Shown piece by piece: positions 12,480-25,053 of a DNA stretch of 64,000 nucleotides. The stretch covers positions 13,809,107-13,873,106 of the forward strand of contig CM043877.1 in NCBI GenBank assembly GCA_023846275.1, in the 5' to 3' direction. Position numbers and translations under genes: made by a program. Each line of letters begins with the position of its first letter. The stretch's first letter is position 1. The notes beneath the pieces were generated by a model. It did not search any database. It was given only the letters and a program-made list of their open reading frames with translations, and had not been told where the DNA came from. The stretch comes from Vanilla planifolia. Its lineage: Eukaryota; Streptophyta; Magnoliopsida; Asparagales; Orchidaceae.

Positions 12480-15400
12480 ACTCGTAAAATTTTGTAATGA
12501 TTTTTCGTTCTTTAGATTATGAAAATCTTTGAATACAATTTAGTAGATATTTTCATAATTTTCAAATCAACTTTTTGTTCTATTACAAAAACATGTATTT
12601 AGCAAAATATTTCAACCTTAAAAGATTTTGATACGAACAATTAATATATAAGGTAATATGTTTTTTAAAGTAATACATATTTCTTAGAGATGAAAATAAT
12701 GGTGATATATTTTTCTTTCTCAAATTTGGTGTTGTCCTTAATATAATGCTCTAATTATAAGTTTCTTTGGTCAACTATTTACCAAACTTTGTGTTGAAAA
12801 TTTTATTAAAATTTAATAAATGTGAATAAGATTGACATTTTTTTATAATATGATCGACTTATTAGTAATAAAGATATTGATTGACCAAAATGCGAAAGGA
12901 ATAAAAAAAGTTATTAAAGTAAGAAAGAAAAGGAGAAAAGTAGACATTCTTATTTATGGAAAAATTTTCACACTATACAAATGTTTTCAATAATTTCATT
13001 GTTGTTCATCTCATTATGCATTCTTTTTGAACTTTTTGATGTTTGGATCATAGAAATCTTTGAGTACAATTTAGTATATTTTTTCATAAGTTTTTCAAAT
13101 CAACTTTAAATTTTAAAAAATGTGTCATAAGTGAAATAATAATTGAAAAATTAATATATACTATAGTCATTTTTTTAGGTAATATATATTCCTTTAAGAT
13201 GGATACACTAAGAAAGTTAGCCTTTTCCTCATTACAATGCTTACAATGCTTCAATTATAGGCTTTTTCAAGTCAAATATTAACCAATTTGGTTTGAAAAG
13301 TTCATTGAAATTTAGTAAACGTGGAACAAGTTTGACACTTATTTTTTATGGGATTGACTTATTGGTTAGTTAAGAGAAGGATTAGCCAAATCAAAAAAGT
13401 GAGAAAGGAATCAATAATGTCATAAGGGAATGAGAAAAAAAAAGAAGAAAAATAAACAAGCATATTTATGTGAAAATTTTTAAACTCTAAAATTGTTTTG
13501 ATTATTTTGATTGTTATTTACTTATTATTCATCCTTTTTTAGCCATGTGATATAATCATTTATGTAAATCTTTTTTAGTGTAATAATGAACCTAGTTGTT
13601 CTTGAGACTTTTAGTACATTAAGTTCTATTATTCTACACTATATTGTCTAGAATTTTTTGTCAAGGCAAGCAAAGTTATCCTAACACCCTATATGGTTTG
13701 GTTCCTCCCAAGAATCTTGGTCCTTACTTTAGCAAGGTCATCGCACTAAGAACTAAGCTTTGATCACTTATCATCTGCACTTGCCCTTGTGTTAGTACAC
13801 ATCTTATATTTTCTTAGACTTTTCATCTAATATAATTATCTATTTGGTCATTGTTTTTTCTCATTAGGATCAGTAACATTAAATACTTGTTTAACACTAA
13901 TTGAATTTTAGCCAACAAATTTAATATTTCTCTCCATTAATATCACAAGTTGTCAAATCTACCTAATCATGCCACTTTATTTCTTCTTGCACTCATTTAA
14001 ACCAATTTTTATAACAAAAAAAAAAGCGAAGTTGGTATTGTTATTGTCTTTATTATATTGCTCTAGTTATAAGTTTCTTTGGTCAACTATTTACCAACAT
14101 TTGTTTTAAAAATTTCATTGAATTTGAGTAAACTTGAAATAAGTTTGGCAATATTTTATGATATGGTTGACTTATTATTAATCAAGATAAGGATTGACTA
14201 AAGTGCAAATGGATTAAAAAAAAGCCATAAGAAAAAAACAAAAAAAGGGAGAAAAGTAGACAATTTTATTTATTTAAAAATTTCAAACTTCATAATTGTT
14301 TTCATTAATTTGATTGTTGTTCACGTAATTATTCATCCTTTTTGAGCTTTTTGAATTTGGATCATAGAAATCTTTGAGTGCAATTTAGTAGATTATTTCA
14401 TAGTTTTTTCAAACTAGCTTAAAATTAAAAAAAAATATGTCATATAAAATAATAACTAAAAAAATTAATATATAATATAATCAATTTTTTAAGTAATATA
14501 TATTCCTTAGATATGGGTATAATATTGATGTATGTTTCTTTTTCAAAGTTAACATTTCTTTATTATAACAATCAATTATTGGTTATCTAAAGTCAAATAT
14601 TTACCAAAATTTATTTTGAAGACTTCATTAAAATTTAGTAAACGTGGAACAAGTTTGGCACTTGTTTTTTATGGAATTGACTTATTGGTTAGTCAAAACA
14701 AAGATTGACTAAATCAAAAAAAAATGAAAGAAGGAATCAATAAGTCATAAGAGAATAAAAAAAGAAGAAAAATAAACAATTATATTTATGTTAAATTTTT
14801 TAAATTTTGGAATGTTTTAATTATTTTGGTTTTTATTTGCTTATTATTCATCCCTCCTCACCAATGTGATATAGTCATTTATGTAACTCTTTTTTTAGTG
14901 TTATAATTAGTCTAATTGTTAACTTTTAATGCATTAGATTCTTTTATTCTCTAAGTTCCTTGTCAAGATTTATTTATCAAGGCAAGCCAAGTTATCTTAA
15001 CACCCAATATGGTTTGGTTCCTCCAGTCATCTTGGTTGTTACCTAGGCACGCTCATCACATTAAGAACTAAGCTTTGATCGCTTATCATCTTCACTGGCC
15101 CCTTAACATGTCATCTATTTGATTATTGCTTTTTCTTTTTAGGATCCATGACTTTAAATATTTATTTTAATATAGCTTGATCTTTAGCTTACAAACTTAA
15201 TATTTCTATCCACTTATTTCATTAAGTTGTCAAATCTATCTGATTGTACTACTTCATTTCTTTTTGTAATTATACGACCAATATTTATCAAAAAAATCAA
15301 ATTTTCATGATGTTGAATACTTTCAATACTTTGGTGCTCATGTGTGAATTCAAAGTTTTATTCTCATTTTTTGTTATATTCTTTGATCATAGCCAAAGTT

Positions 15401-15610
15401 TTATTATTCTAATAAGGCATAATAGATTCTCTTTTAGTCTAACTCCATACTTTTCAACTAGTCCACTTGCATATTCAATTGTTAACTTCTATTTTTTCTT
15501 AAGAGTCAAGGACATTAAATAAGTATTTAATATTATTAAATCTTAATATATTATTTTTAAAATTTTTCATCCCATTGATTTGTCAAATCTATTAGATTTA
15601 TTATAAACAC
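12480..15610. repeat. ~1.31-kb tandem duplication with ~0.5-kb sub-repeats
   Basis: ATATGGTTTGGTTCCTCC starts at 13,691 and again at 15,007 (offset 1316). AAGTTTCTTTGGTCAACTAT starts at 12,759 and 14,071 (offset 1312). Within each 1.3-kb copy a second level is visible: the segments around 12,760 and 13,260, and around 14,071 and 14,580, share a GTCAA-TATT-ACCAA...AAGTTTG(A/G)CA...TTGACTTATT order. A segment resembling CTTTGAGTACAATTTAGTA recurs near 12,530, 13,055 and 14,365. A third partial copy of the distal part lies at about 15,440-15,610. Many substitutions separate the copies, so the duplication is old. No coding region was recognised; the frame at 15,244-15,522 lies inside the array and looks like chance. 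Confidence 0.8.
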
Positions 15611-16264
15611 ATCTCAATCTAGAAATAGAATATATTTTTTTTTTACAAACGTTGAATATTACTAATCATCTAATACTTTAAGTTGATTAAGTGTCATGTT
15701 TTGTGAAAAATTTGTTTTCATTTCTGCCTTATTCTTGAACCTTAATTGAATATCTGATGTTTAAGATAATATTATTTGTTATAGTTTATGAGGAATAATA
15801 AAATTTCACATCATCAACTAATGCGCATTTTCTTTTCTGTTTCACTCATCTAATGTTTTATTCTTTGTCGACCTATCTTAGTACACAAACATAATTAGTT
15901 CCTTTACATGTGTCAAATGTAAGATTCAACATCAACATTTATACGTATGCTTTTTCCCAAATTCTCTTAAAGTTGATTTCTAATAGCATAATTCAATTCT
16001 TTGTGAAAAGCTTTCTTCTAATAAAAGCTTTCTTCTACAAATATGATATAACTTTTAAAAAATAACATTTTTTATAAAAAAATTTTTAATTACAAATTAT
16101 TATAATTAAAAAAACTTATATATATTTTTGTTAGTAAAAAAATAAATACATTGAATGAGGTGATAAGTTTGGGGATAAGAATGGTCCATTCTTATCCATA
16201 TCATATAAAAAACCAAAAGCCACAAGTTATATTCTTTAAATAAATACATTGAATCATGTCCTTT
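15611..16264. other. AT-rich intergenic DNA, nothing recognised
   Basis: No open frame of note, no clear repeat structure and no RNA gene that I can see. Confidence 0.6.
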
Positions 16265-16307
16265 GTTTGGGGCAGCGGGGCCCTAGCGGTCAACCGCAGC
16301 CCCAAAC
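16265..16307. repeat. GC-rich 43-bp inverted repeat
   Basis: GTTTGGGGCAGCGG (16,265-16,278) and CCGCAGCCCCAAAC (16,294-16,307) pair over 14 bp with one mismatch, separated by a 15-bp loop. The arms stand out in very AT-rich surroundings. They look like fused terminal inverted repeats of a small DNA transposon or MITE, but I did not identify a flanking target-site duplication. A local hairpin formed by chance is unlikely given the base composition. Confidence 0.55.
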
Positions 16308-16799
16308 AGTATTGTGGTGGATTGCAACAAGAGGGTTATGATATGGATATCTCATTTGTTTTTTTTTTTTTTAAATTAATCAAATTATTTATGCTTGAGT
16401 AATAGCTTTTGTTTTATAATTAACACAATATTTTTTTTTTCATTTCAAATTCCCAAAGTATCAAAATTTTATTGATTTTATATAAAGTTTTTTTTGAATC
16501 ATTAATATTAACAATCAATGTAATCATAATTTATAACTTTTTAAAATATTATCTAAGTCTTTAATTACAAATAAACTTATATGATTCAAATTCAAATGAT
16601 CAACGTATAGTCAACAACTAATTTTTGATCTATTTTAGAGAAATATTTTCTTTCAATTAAATTCAATATTAAAAATCTCAATTTCCTTTTTTCCTAATAA
16701 AATAAATTTTATTATTTTCTCCAAAATCCAAAATAAATACTAATATTACTATAAATCGCATATAACTTTGAATAATATTTTTTAAATACAGATAATTAA

Positions 16800-17130
16800 A
16801 TGATTCCACTTTTCGTCTTTTTCGGGCCTCGTGTTTCACACTTGCACCGGTGGGTCATCATAACAAACAAATCTTAGTTATTCGAAGAGGGTGGGGCCCC
16901 ATCAAGTGGCACCCTTAGTGGATAACAACGAGCGGTCCGGTTTGGGTTTGAGCCAACGGCGCTCCTAAAACCGAATGTCAATTTCCTTATCCGGTTTGTG
17001 TGGCGGCCGCAAAACGGCAACTCGCATGCGCGGTCTGGTCAAAAGCACCGCCGATGTCTCCTTTTTTCCAAAAATTAAAAAAAAAAAACAATTTCTTGTA
17101 CGGTGGACACGTCAGCCCTCGATTAGATTT
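16800..17130. other. Orphan GC-rich island
   Basis: A stretch of about 330 bp with many CpGs (GCGGCCGC near 17,002, CATGCGCGG, CCGGTTT twice, ACACGTCAG near 17,109) inside DNA that is otherwise nearly all A and T. No open frame of 60 codons crosses it. Its make-up resembles the promoter DNA just upstream of the RAV gene at 24 kb. It could be the promoter or first-exon remnant of a lost gene, or a short noncoding transcription unit. Function not shown by sequence. Confidence 0.4.
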
Positions 17131-19744
17131 ATTCGCTTTCTTGAATTATAATTTATAACCATTAATTTATATTATTAAAGTGATAATAAGACAGCTAAAT
17201 TACATAATTAACCATACCTCACGAAGTTTCTTCTTGGTCTATATTGTAATAGTCATGTGTGCTATATGAGCTTAAAAAGAAAGCTCATAACTAATATTTA
17301 TATCATGTATAAATAAGAGTTAATTAATGGTAAGATATACACATTAAGTTAAAGTTCTTATATGAATTTATTATAGGTGTGACAATTATCATGTGTACTA
17401 TTCAATATGGAATGTTATAGATAGCCAAAAGTTCATATTAGATAATACCATAAAGGTGACTACATTTAAAAAACTAATAAGAGATGATGTCATGCACATA
17501 AAAGTTAGTTGTCAAAATATTAGATTTATAATATTTATTTTTATTAGACCAATTCCTTTTTATAAAAGATGAAATTGAAGTATTTGGAAAGAGATTTGAT
17601 AAAGAATCATATATCTAACTATTTTTTTCATATCTTATTCATTTTCATTTTCATTCTCTTAAGAAAACAAACTTTTTTTTTTATCAAAAATCATTGAGAT
17701 CAGGCCACCATTTTCAATTTGAAAGAAAGATAATTATTTATAATTAGAATGTTTTAAACTAAAAACCTAAAATTAATGTTAAAAAAATGCATAATTGTCA
17801 TTTTTTATTCAAAATTTTTTTTTATGTATTTTATATGTTTTTGAATATACATCTTTGTTCCCATGCAAAATAAAGTACACAAGAGGAGCTATAAGTGAAA
17901 ATTTTATTAAAAATAAACTTAATTAGCTATCAAAGTTTTCAGCTTGAATTATATCATTATATTGATATATTATCATTATTGCAAAAAGTTTTGATATGTA
18001 ATTATTATGATTAATGCATTTTAAATTTTTAATACATTTGTAGGGTTCCTATTAGTTATTTTATTATTTTTTTTACTTAAAGTTCAGATAAAAAAGAAAA
18101 TCATATCAAAATTATATAGAAATGATTTTGTAGTTTCAAAAAATATTTTAGCAAAGCTTTTGCTTGTAATCACAAATAAATTGACAACTTATGGAGTGAA
18201 ATGCATTTGTAGGTTAATCCTATAATCGCAATAAGAAATTGTGGAAAGAAATACAATTTTTGATTGATCCGACAGTAACATATAATTTTTTTTGTTATTT
18301 TTATAAAAAAATCATTTAGAATTGGAATCTACATTGAGCTTTTTGGATATCTTTGTTAGAAAGCTAACAAAATAAAAATAATTAAAATTTGTTTGAGATT
18401 CATGATTAGAGAGATACAAGTTGTTTAAATAATTAATGACTTATTCTAAGATAAGTAGATGTTCTTATTTATTAAAAATAATTAAATAATTGATTGCTAG
18501 AAATTTTATGTGCAATTTATGTGAATTTTAAAACAAGAATTAAGTAGTTAGGTGCCAATCAAAATTGATAAGTTGCCCTATATTTTTTAGATTTGATTTA
18601 ATAAACTATAATTATTTGGAGGATGGTAAGATTGTGAAATATTATTTGACTTTTTATGGTATTTGATGTGATACTATACTTACAATTATACAAAATAGAG
18701 GTAGCAAATTATATCATGATTATTCAATCACATAAAAATGATTACCATTTTAGCATGCGATTATAAAATGAAAATGATTAAAATGCAAAATGAAAGAGGA
18801 ATGATATAGATAGAATATGTACAAGTTGGCTGCATATTTAGGAAATGTAGAAAATGAATAGCATTTAAAGAAAATATATCCCATCTACGATCATTCTCGT
18901 CTCACCTTGAGTTATTGGTATGATTGCATGCAAGGTATCCTATGATTTAGTATTGGAGAGATAATGTATCCAATGATGAATGTAAGTCTTTCTACCATTT
19001 TTTTGATAAATATTTTTATGTAGTTTATGCAATTGAGTTACATTATAAAATGATAATTAGGTAGATAAGTGCAAAGAAAAATCGACAAGTGAACTAAGAT
19101 TTTTTTCAATTTAATTTGAAAAAATATTATTATTTGGAGAATGATATAGCTTTGAAAATATTATGTGACAATTTATTATAATATTCTATTTAATTAACCT
19201 CAAAATTTCCTTCTAAATATTTTTTTATTTATTAAATTTGTGTTTTTCAAATTCAAAACCTAATAATTATTATTGTGTATGCTCTATGAAGAGCATGATG
19301 TCTTGAAGAATGCATTGGTTTGTGGTCATATTTTCATGGGTTATTTAAACTTTCTATGAATTTTTATATTTAAAAGGAGTAGAAAAGAAAATTTAAAAAT
19401 TAAAATAATCCTTTTATTTAATAAAGAGATAAGCAATGTCTCTTCCATGCATTTGACCTAGCCTTATAGCCACATGTGAAGGAAATTGGAAGTGAGAAAA
19501 ATAAAAGAGGAGAGGAAAGAGGTGATTCTAGTAGATCCAAATTGAATCCTTATTGGGATTAAAGAATCTAGTGAGAAGGAACAAATTAAGGAAAAAAGAA
19601 GCTTCTGACTTCATTCTTAATGGATTGTAGCTTTAAAGTTATGTTTTCAATTGAGTTCTCTCTTAGAATCATTTATTTGCTTGTTTAGGTGTGCTAGAGA
19701 ATGGATGTCTTTGGTTTGCTGAAGTTGTAGTCAAATTGCTATTT
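17131..19744. other. AT-rich intergenic DNA, nothing recognised
   Basis: Long gene-free tract. No frame encodes a familiar motif and no element ends were found. Confidence 0.6.
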
Positions 19745-20225
19745 CACGTCTTTAGTGGGGATGATCATACAAGATGATTAGACTGATCATACTTATATGA
19801 TTAACATAATTGGGACTAACAAAGTGGCATAAGCTTAGTACATTAAGTGTAATAATCAGGTTGGCCAAGGATCATATTGTATGATACATTAATATGATAA
19901 GTATGATCAAATTTAGAAAACATACTGAAGCATTCATCCATTCGAACCTTTGCCTGAGTTATGTCTATTAAGGGTCATATAATATGATATACTAGTCTAA
20001 CAAATACAATTAATTTAGAAAAAACATAATAGTGATTGTTCATCCAATCCTTTATCCAAATAATGACAACTATGGTCGTGTAATTTTAATGTGATGATTA
20101 GACCAGTATTATGTGTTCAAGAGAACACTTAACTTGGATCTCCTATTCTATCTATTATCTGACATATATATACTAAAGATCGTATAATATGATGGGGGGG
20201 GGGGGGGGGGATCATATTGTAAATT
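19745..20225. repeat. Degenerate ~104-bp tandem (satellite-like) array
   Basis: A core of the type (A/G)TCATA-(C/T)AA-(G/T)ATGAT ends at 19,778, 19,884, 19,988, 20,095 and 20,193, so spacings are 106, 104, 107 and 98 bp. The sequence between cores also aligns: CTGAGTTATGTCTATTAAGG before the third core corresponds to CTGACATATATATACTAAAG before the fifth, and ATTTAGAAAA at 19,911 corresponds to ATTTAGAA at 20,013. This supports a true tandem array of at least five decayed monomers. The last monomer is interrupted by a G17 run. Confidence 0.65.
20194..20210 (+). repeat. G17 homopolymer
   Basis: Seventeen consecutive G residues between ATAATATGAT and ATCATATTGT, which are nearly reverse complements of each other. 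It sits at the core position of the last satellite-like monomer. Confidence 0.95.
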
Positions 20226-23200
20226 TTGAAGCAAAAATATGGATTTTAGTTATTTTTACAATATTATTGAAAATTATTTTGAATGACTTTTGTAAGTGCT
20301 TTTGTAATAAAAAAGAGTATTTTTACAATATTTTGAGCTCAATATCATGCTAGAGCTATAATCGTCCTATAACCCTTTTACACTTAGGCTAAAAGCTCTT
20401 GACAGCCCTTTCATATATAACATACTAGATAACTAGGTAATTATCTTTATATGATCATTGTAGTTAGAAAGTACAACACTTTCTAGCCACCAATACTTTC
20501 TTACATAGCTTACATGATTCAATTTTGTTTCATTCTAAGCAATTAAAATCAATTTTTTCACAAAAATTTCATAGGAATCTTATCATATTATGTGATTTTC
20601 ATTGGTAAAAGTTGAAAACCTATTTTTTTATTTCTCAAGCTTTTCTCTATCTCTTAGTTTTCATGAATCTTTACAAAAGTCTACAAGAGATTTTTATGGA
20701 TCTTACCTTCTTTTCTAGGTCACCTCACCCTTCCTACTTTCTCTTGTAGCTATTTAATACTATAAAAGACTCTCAACATAAGAGAGCAAACTGATACTCT
20801 TATTATAGAAGATGACTAAATATAAACTTTATATCTTTAAATTCTTTATAATGAGACATCTGTAATAGTATGATCAAATATGAGATTTGATTATCATCAT
20901 CCCAAAATACATTTCAAGGTATTCATTAACCAATTATTTATGAGTTCCAAATCTCGAATACATATCTCTCATACATAAAACATATTTTAAGAGAAATATG
21001 AGAATTAAATGAGTTGTTACAGAAAGATTGTAGCGCTAAGGAGAAGAATTATAACAAAAAGGCTCCATCTATTACAAAAGGGTACAAGGAGAAGGCCATT
21101 GTAAAAACTAGGAAAAGAAAAGGTGATCCTTTACAAAGGATTCTAAGATGTTATGTTTTAGATGCAAAATTATTTTTTTTTCTAAATTAAATTTAGTTTT
21201 GCTTAAATTTAATGTAATTTCTTATTTTAAAACATACTATGCATTTCTTGAGAGTATCCTTAGTGAATACTATATCACAATAATAACATTAAAGAAGAAT
21301 TTAAAAAGAGATTTAGAATCTTGAAATTGGGAGCTATAGGTTTTAAGTGTGAATCAGATGGTCCAATCATGCTATCATGTAGTCTAATCATATATAAGAA
21401 GTGTATTTGTTGGATTTTTTAAAATTTTAGAATTTTAATTAGAGCTTCTCTTATTTAGAAGTATGGTATGTAAAGCTTATATGACAATAACATGAAATTT
21501 GTAATATATGTATGTTATGGGTTGTATCATATTATTTGTGGTTAAACTATAGATGAAAATGCTATAATTATACTATTAGCTACTTTGAGTCAAAATATTG
21601 AGAATTTTTTAATTTAGTAAAATGATTTGGTATGATCACATAAATATTCTATTAGAGAAAAATAGACATCTTAAAAAGAAACTCTATCTATTTAAACTTT
21701 AAATGTTAGATCAATTTGAATAACTTTTAGAATCAAATTAACAATAAAGAAACATTATTATTAGTTTCAATATTATCTTCACCTAAATGATTGATAATGT
21801 TCTTTATCTAATCATTTATTTTGATAATTAACTTAAAATTGATATTATTAGATATATTATGAGGTATGATAACTAGGTAAGGTCTAAAACAATGTATTAA
21901 AGTAGACAATTAAACAAACGAAATGAATTCAAATACAGATAAAAATAGATTAAAGCTTCTTAAACTTGACGTAGAAACCCCTAATCCCATTTTGACCTCG
22001 ATATATGGAATCTTTTTTATTTCAATTTACAATTTCAATTGAGAAAAAGAAACAAATCATAAGTTCACTTGATTTTCATTGGTCGTGGACTCATATGAGA
22101 AAGTTAGCTAAGCAGCACCTTGTGCAACTTCCCTTGAAGGTTGCTCAACTAATCTTGCATCAATTAATATTCAATATTAAAAGAGGTATTACCATGCATA
22201 ATTCCTATGGGTTGTGGAACCCTACTTCAAAATCAAGCTCTAAGAAGAGGATGAAATGGAAATGGAAGAAGACTCTTTTCTTTCACTTTTTTTAAGATTC
22301 AACACCTTGTTCAATTCAACAATTGGCAACAATGAAAAGACTTTCTTGCATGAATCCAATTTTGCATCCTTCATTAATAGCAGATGAATCCTTAAACTTC
22401 TTTGGTCTCTTATTCTCAGGCATATCCATAATAGCCTCCCTTTACATAAAAGGTTACTCTCTAAATCTTTACATGTTTTTACTTATTATATACCTCACTT
22501 GTTTCATGAGTTTATCTATTTATCATATGTTATTACTTGCTTTTATGTATGTTGTCACATACTTCTATAATGTTATATATATTACACATAAGTTATATGA
22601 TTTATTATTATTCTTATCATTTTATGAACTTTATGATTATTACATTATATATCTTAATTTTTCTTTCAGATATTAATTCATCATTGAGCTATACATCGCC
22701 TATCATTTAGATTTTCAATCTTAACCTTACAATAACACGAGATGAGGATCTAAGTAACACCAGAAAAACATGGTAGCTCTTTCATGTTGTATTTTTGGAC
22801 TATGATATTTTTTATAAATAACTCCTTAACAACTTGCAAACCTCGTGTTCAACAAACCACAAGTTGATTGCTTCGCATGGTTTCCATGCAAATTCCTAAT
22901 AAAAGATAACGACTCTTCTCTTCCTAAGATTAAGCTCTAAGTTGAATCCTACATACTTCAAAATTCTTCTAACTAAAAGCTTCCTTAATTATACGACAAC
23001 ACACCCTTCCAAGATATTCCCAAAAATCGTTTAGAATATAAGTCCTATGCGACACTAATCGTCCGACTTTTCAAACCAAATAAATAAAAAAATTAAATCG
23101 TTTTTAATTATTATAACTGCTTTTTTTATTATTATTTTTAGCAATGATCAATTCTTTTAATGTTATACTTAAAGCATGAGTTGAGTTATTTCTAAAAGTT

Positions 23201-23330
23201 AGGTACGGTCAACAACCCAGCCGACATTTATTTTAATAATATCCATAATTCAAAATTTGGCCAATAATTCAATAATTGTGAACCTTCCATTTAATTCCGC
23301 CAATTTCAACGAATCGGTTTATTAAAAAAA
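20226..23330. other. AT-rich intergenic DNA with unrecognised open frames
   Basis: No supported gene. Two adjacent frames (22,005-22,295, 96 codons; 22,323-22,676, 117 codons) are longer than average here. The first is Lys-rich and the second is Leu/Tyr-rich towards its end; neither has a motif I recognise, and codon use matches noncoding DNA. They might be pieces of a decayed element. The segment 22,040-22,420 is a little less AT-rich than its surroundings. Confidence 0.5.
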
Positions 23331-23334
23331 ATAA

Positions 23335-23710
23335 AAAACCACGTCAGTCTCTCCACGTAATTTACCAATACAATGTCGCCACGTCAATCTCGCAAGGCGG
23401 TTTAATTGCAACCCGTGGGCTGTTTCCTGTTCTTGAATTGGGTCACGCATGGTTCAACACGTGTATATTAAAAATAGATTTCCGGACGCTAAACACTGTT
23501 TAATCACAGAATTAAGTTGAAAGAATTCCAAGCAGCACGTGATGAAAAGTTAATTAGCAGACCGAAAAAATTTAATTAACACGGCGAAAATAAACGGACC
23601 AAGGAATGTAATTTTATATCATTTATTTACAATTGTTTTTTTTTTTTTTTGGAAAATAGTTTTTGAATATTATTTTTAAAGGTACGCGTATCGCTTAAAG
23701 AACACGTGCT
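23335..23710 (+). promoter_or_regulatory. ACGT/G-box cluster upstream of RAV gene
   Basis: Three perfect CACGTG G-boxes lie at 23,458-23,463, 23,536-23,541 and 23,703-23,708, about 537, 459 and 292 bp before the start codon. Two CCACGTCA elements (near 23,339 and 23,379) and one CCACGTAA lie further upstream. ACGT-core elements bind bZIP, bHLH and PIF-type factors, so ABA-, light- or clock-linked control of the gene is a reasonable inference. It is not shown by the sequence alone. Confidence 0.6.
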
Positions 23711-23939
23711 ATGGGCGAAAAACTCCGAAGGAAAGGTGGGAGATAACGCAGGAAGGAGGCGGTGATGCAAGCAGCAGAGAAGACCATGCCAAGGGTCAGC
23801 AGCCATCCATCGTCCCCACATAGACAGAGCTGGAAGCCACGGGGGGGGATGCACCATCCCATCTCTTGACCCCACCCCAATGTGAATCCACCCATCTCTC
23901 CATCACCTTCTCCTTCCCACCAATCTTCCTCTATTGCTG

Positions 23940-23947
23940 TATAAATA
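23940..23947 (+). promoter_or_regulatory. TATA box of RAV gene
   Basis: TATAAATA lies 48 bp upstream of the RAV start codon, just after a C/T-rich stretch. With a normal 25-35-bp spacing, transcription would start near 23,970, leaving a short leader of about 25 nt. Confidence 0.65.
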
Positions 23948-23994
23948 CTCCCACAAGGAGCAATTTTCCATTAACCGTACTGTTATTGTAGACT

Positions 23995-24858
23995 ATGGAC
24001 AGTGGTTCCTCATCCACCGACGCCCCACCGCCGCTGCAGAGCGTCGGCAGCGACGCCAGCTCGCTCACTGCGGTCGATCCTCTCCCCGCCCACAAGCTCC
24101 CCTCCTCCCAATACAAGGGCGTGGTCCCGCAGCCGAACGGCCGCTGGGGCGCGCAGATCTACGAGAAGCACCGCCGCGTCTGGCTCGGCACCTTCGCCCA
24201 CGAGCATGACGCTGGCCGCGCATACGACGTCGCGGCGCAACGCTTCCGCGGGCGAGAGGCGCAGACGAACTTCCCCCGGCTGCCCACCGGCGACCGCGAG
24301 CTCGGCTTCCTCCTCTCCCGATCCAAGTCAGAGGTGGTCGACATGCTGCGGAAGCACACCTACGCCGACGAGCTCCGGCACTCTCGCCGCCGGGAGGCCG
24401 CCCCCTCCGTCGAGCGGGAGCACCTCTTCGACAAGGCGCTGACGCCGAGCGACGTGGGGAAGCTGAACCGCCTGGTCGTCCCGAAGAACCACGCCGAGAA
24501 GTGCTTCCCGATCCCGCCGGCGGAGGGGGGGATGCTCCTCGGGTTCGAAGACGAGAGAAGCAAGGTGTGGAGGTTTCGATTCTCCTACTGGAATAGCAGT
24601 CAGAGCTACGTGCTGACCAAAGGATGGAGTCGGTTTGTGAAGGAGAAGGGTCTGAGGGCCGGCGATGTGGTGGGGTTCTATTGCTCGAAGGCGATGGAGC
24701 GGCGGCTGTACATTGAGTGCCGGACGCACGGCCAAGGGCCGGTGAGGATGCAGGTGCTTCGGTTGTTTGGGGTGGACATTGCGGCACTGGCGCCGCCGGT
24801 GGTTGTGGTGGTCAATGAGAATGGGAAGAGGGAGCGGGAGGAGGTTGTCTTTGGCTGA
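23995..24858 (+). CDS. RAV/TEM-type AP2-B3 transcription factor
   Basis: Complete single-exon gene for a 287-residue nuclear DNA-binding protein of the plant RAV subfamily. An AP2/ERF domain spans residues about 38-94 ([30 protein letters not shown]-like [13 protein letters not shown]). A B3 domain spans about 142-245 ([30 protein letters not shown]). An RLFGV motif at residues 256-260 matches the B3 repression motif (R/KLFGV) known from RAV proteins, so it is probably a transcriptional repressor. In this family AP2 reads CAACA-type and B3 reads CACCTG-type sites. TEMPRANILLO/RAV members repress flowering and gibberellin genes and act in ABA, brassinosteroid and leaf-ageing responses; the exact role here is inferred. 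The start is the first ATG after the TATA box and gives a normal family N-terminus. Length is slightly short of the usual 330-370 residues. Codons are very GC-rich, and there is no intron, as is typical for RAV genes. Confidence 0.96.
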   Translation: MDSGSSSTDAPPPLQSVGSDASSLTAVDPLPAHKLPSSQYKGVVPQPNGRWGAQIYEKHRRVWLGTFAHEHDAGRAYDVAAQRFRGREAQTNFPRLPTGDRELGFLLSRSKSEVVDMLRKHTYADELRHSRRREAAPSVEREHLFDKALTPSDVGKLNRLVVPKNHAEKCFPIPPAEGGMLLGFEDERSKVWRFRFSYWNSSQSYVLTKGWSRFVKEKGLRAGDVVGFYCSKAMERRLYIECRTHGQGPVRMQVLRLFGVDIAALAPPVVVVVNENGKREREEVVFG

Positions 24859-24885
24859 TCATTTATTTATCTTTCTTCAACTGTA

Positions 24886-24950
24886 AATAAATTTTGTCGC
24901 GAGGGGAAACAAAGTTTTGTATTTTTTTTTTTAATTTTCTCTCGAATAAA
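24886..24950 (+). terminator. Likely polyadenylation signals of RAV gene
   Basis: AATAAA occurs at 24,886-24,891 (28 bp after the stop codon) and again at 24,945-24,950, in a T-rich context. Either could direct 3'-end formation. Confidence 0.5.
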
Positions 24951-25053
24951 AAAAATAAGTTCCGTTCACTTGACCTTTCAATCTAAATTATGGTAATTAT
25001 TTCCGATAAAAAATTCTCTAATTTAAAATATGAAAAAAAATTTATTATATTCA

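Noticed and set aside
22005-22676. Two neighbouring frames of 96 and 117 codons as possible genes
   Set aside because: No recognisable domain, AT-rich codon use unlike the host genes here, and no promoter or splice pattern supporting them.
24065-24787. 240-codon minus-strand open frame over the RAV gene
   Set aside because: Shadow of a GC-rich gene; Arg/Ser/Pro-rich translation without any motif, while the plus strand has complete AP2 and B3 domains.
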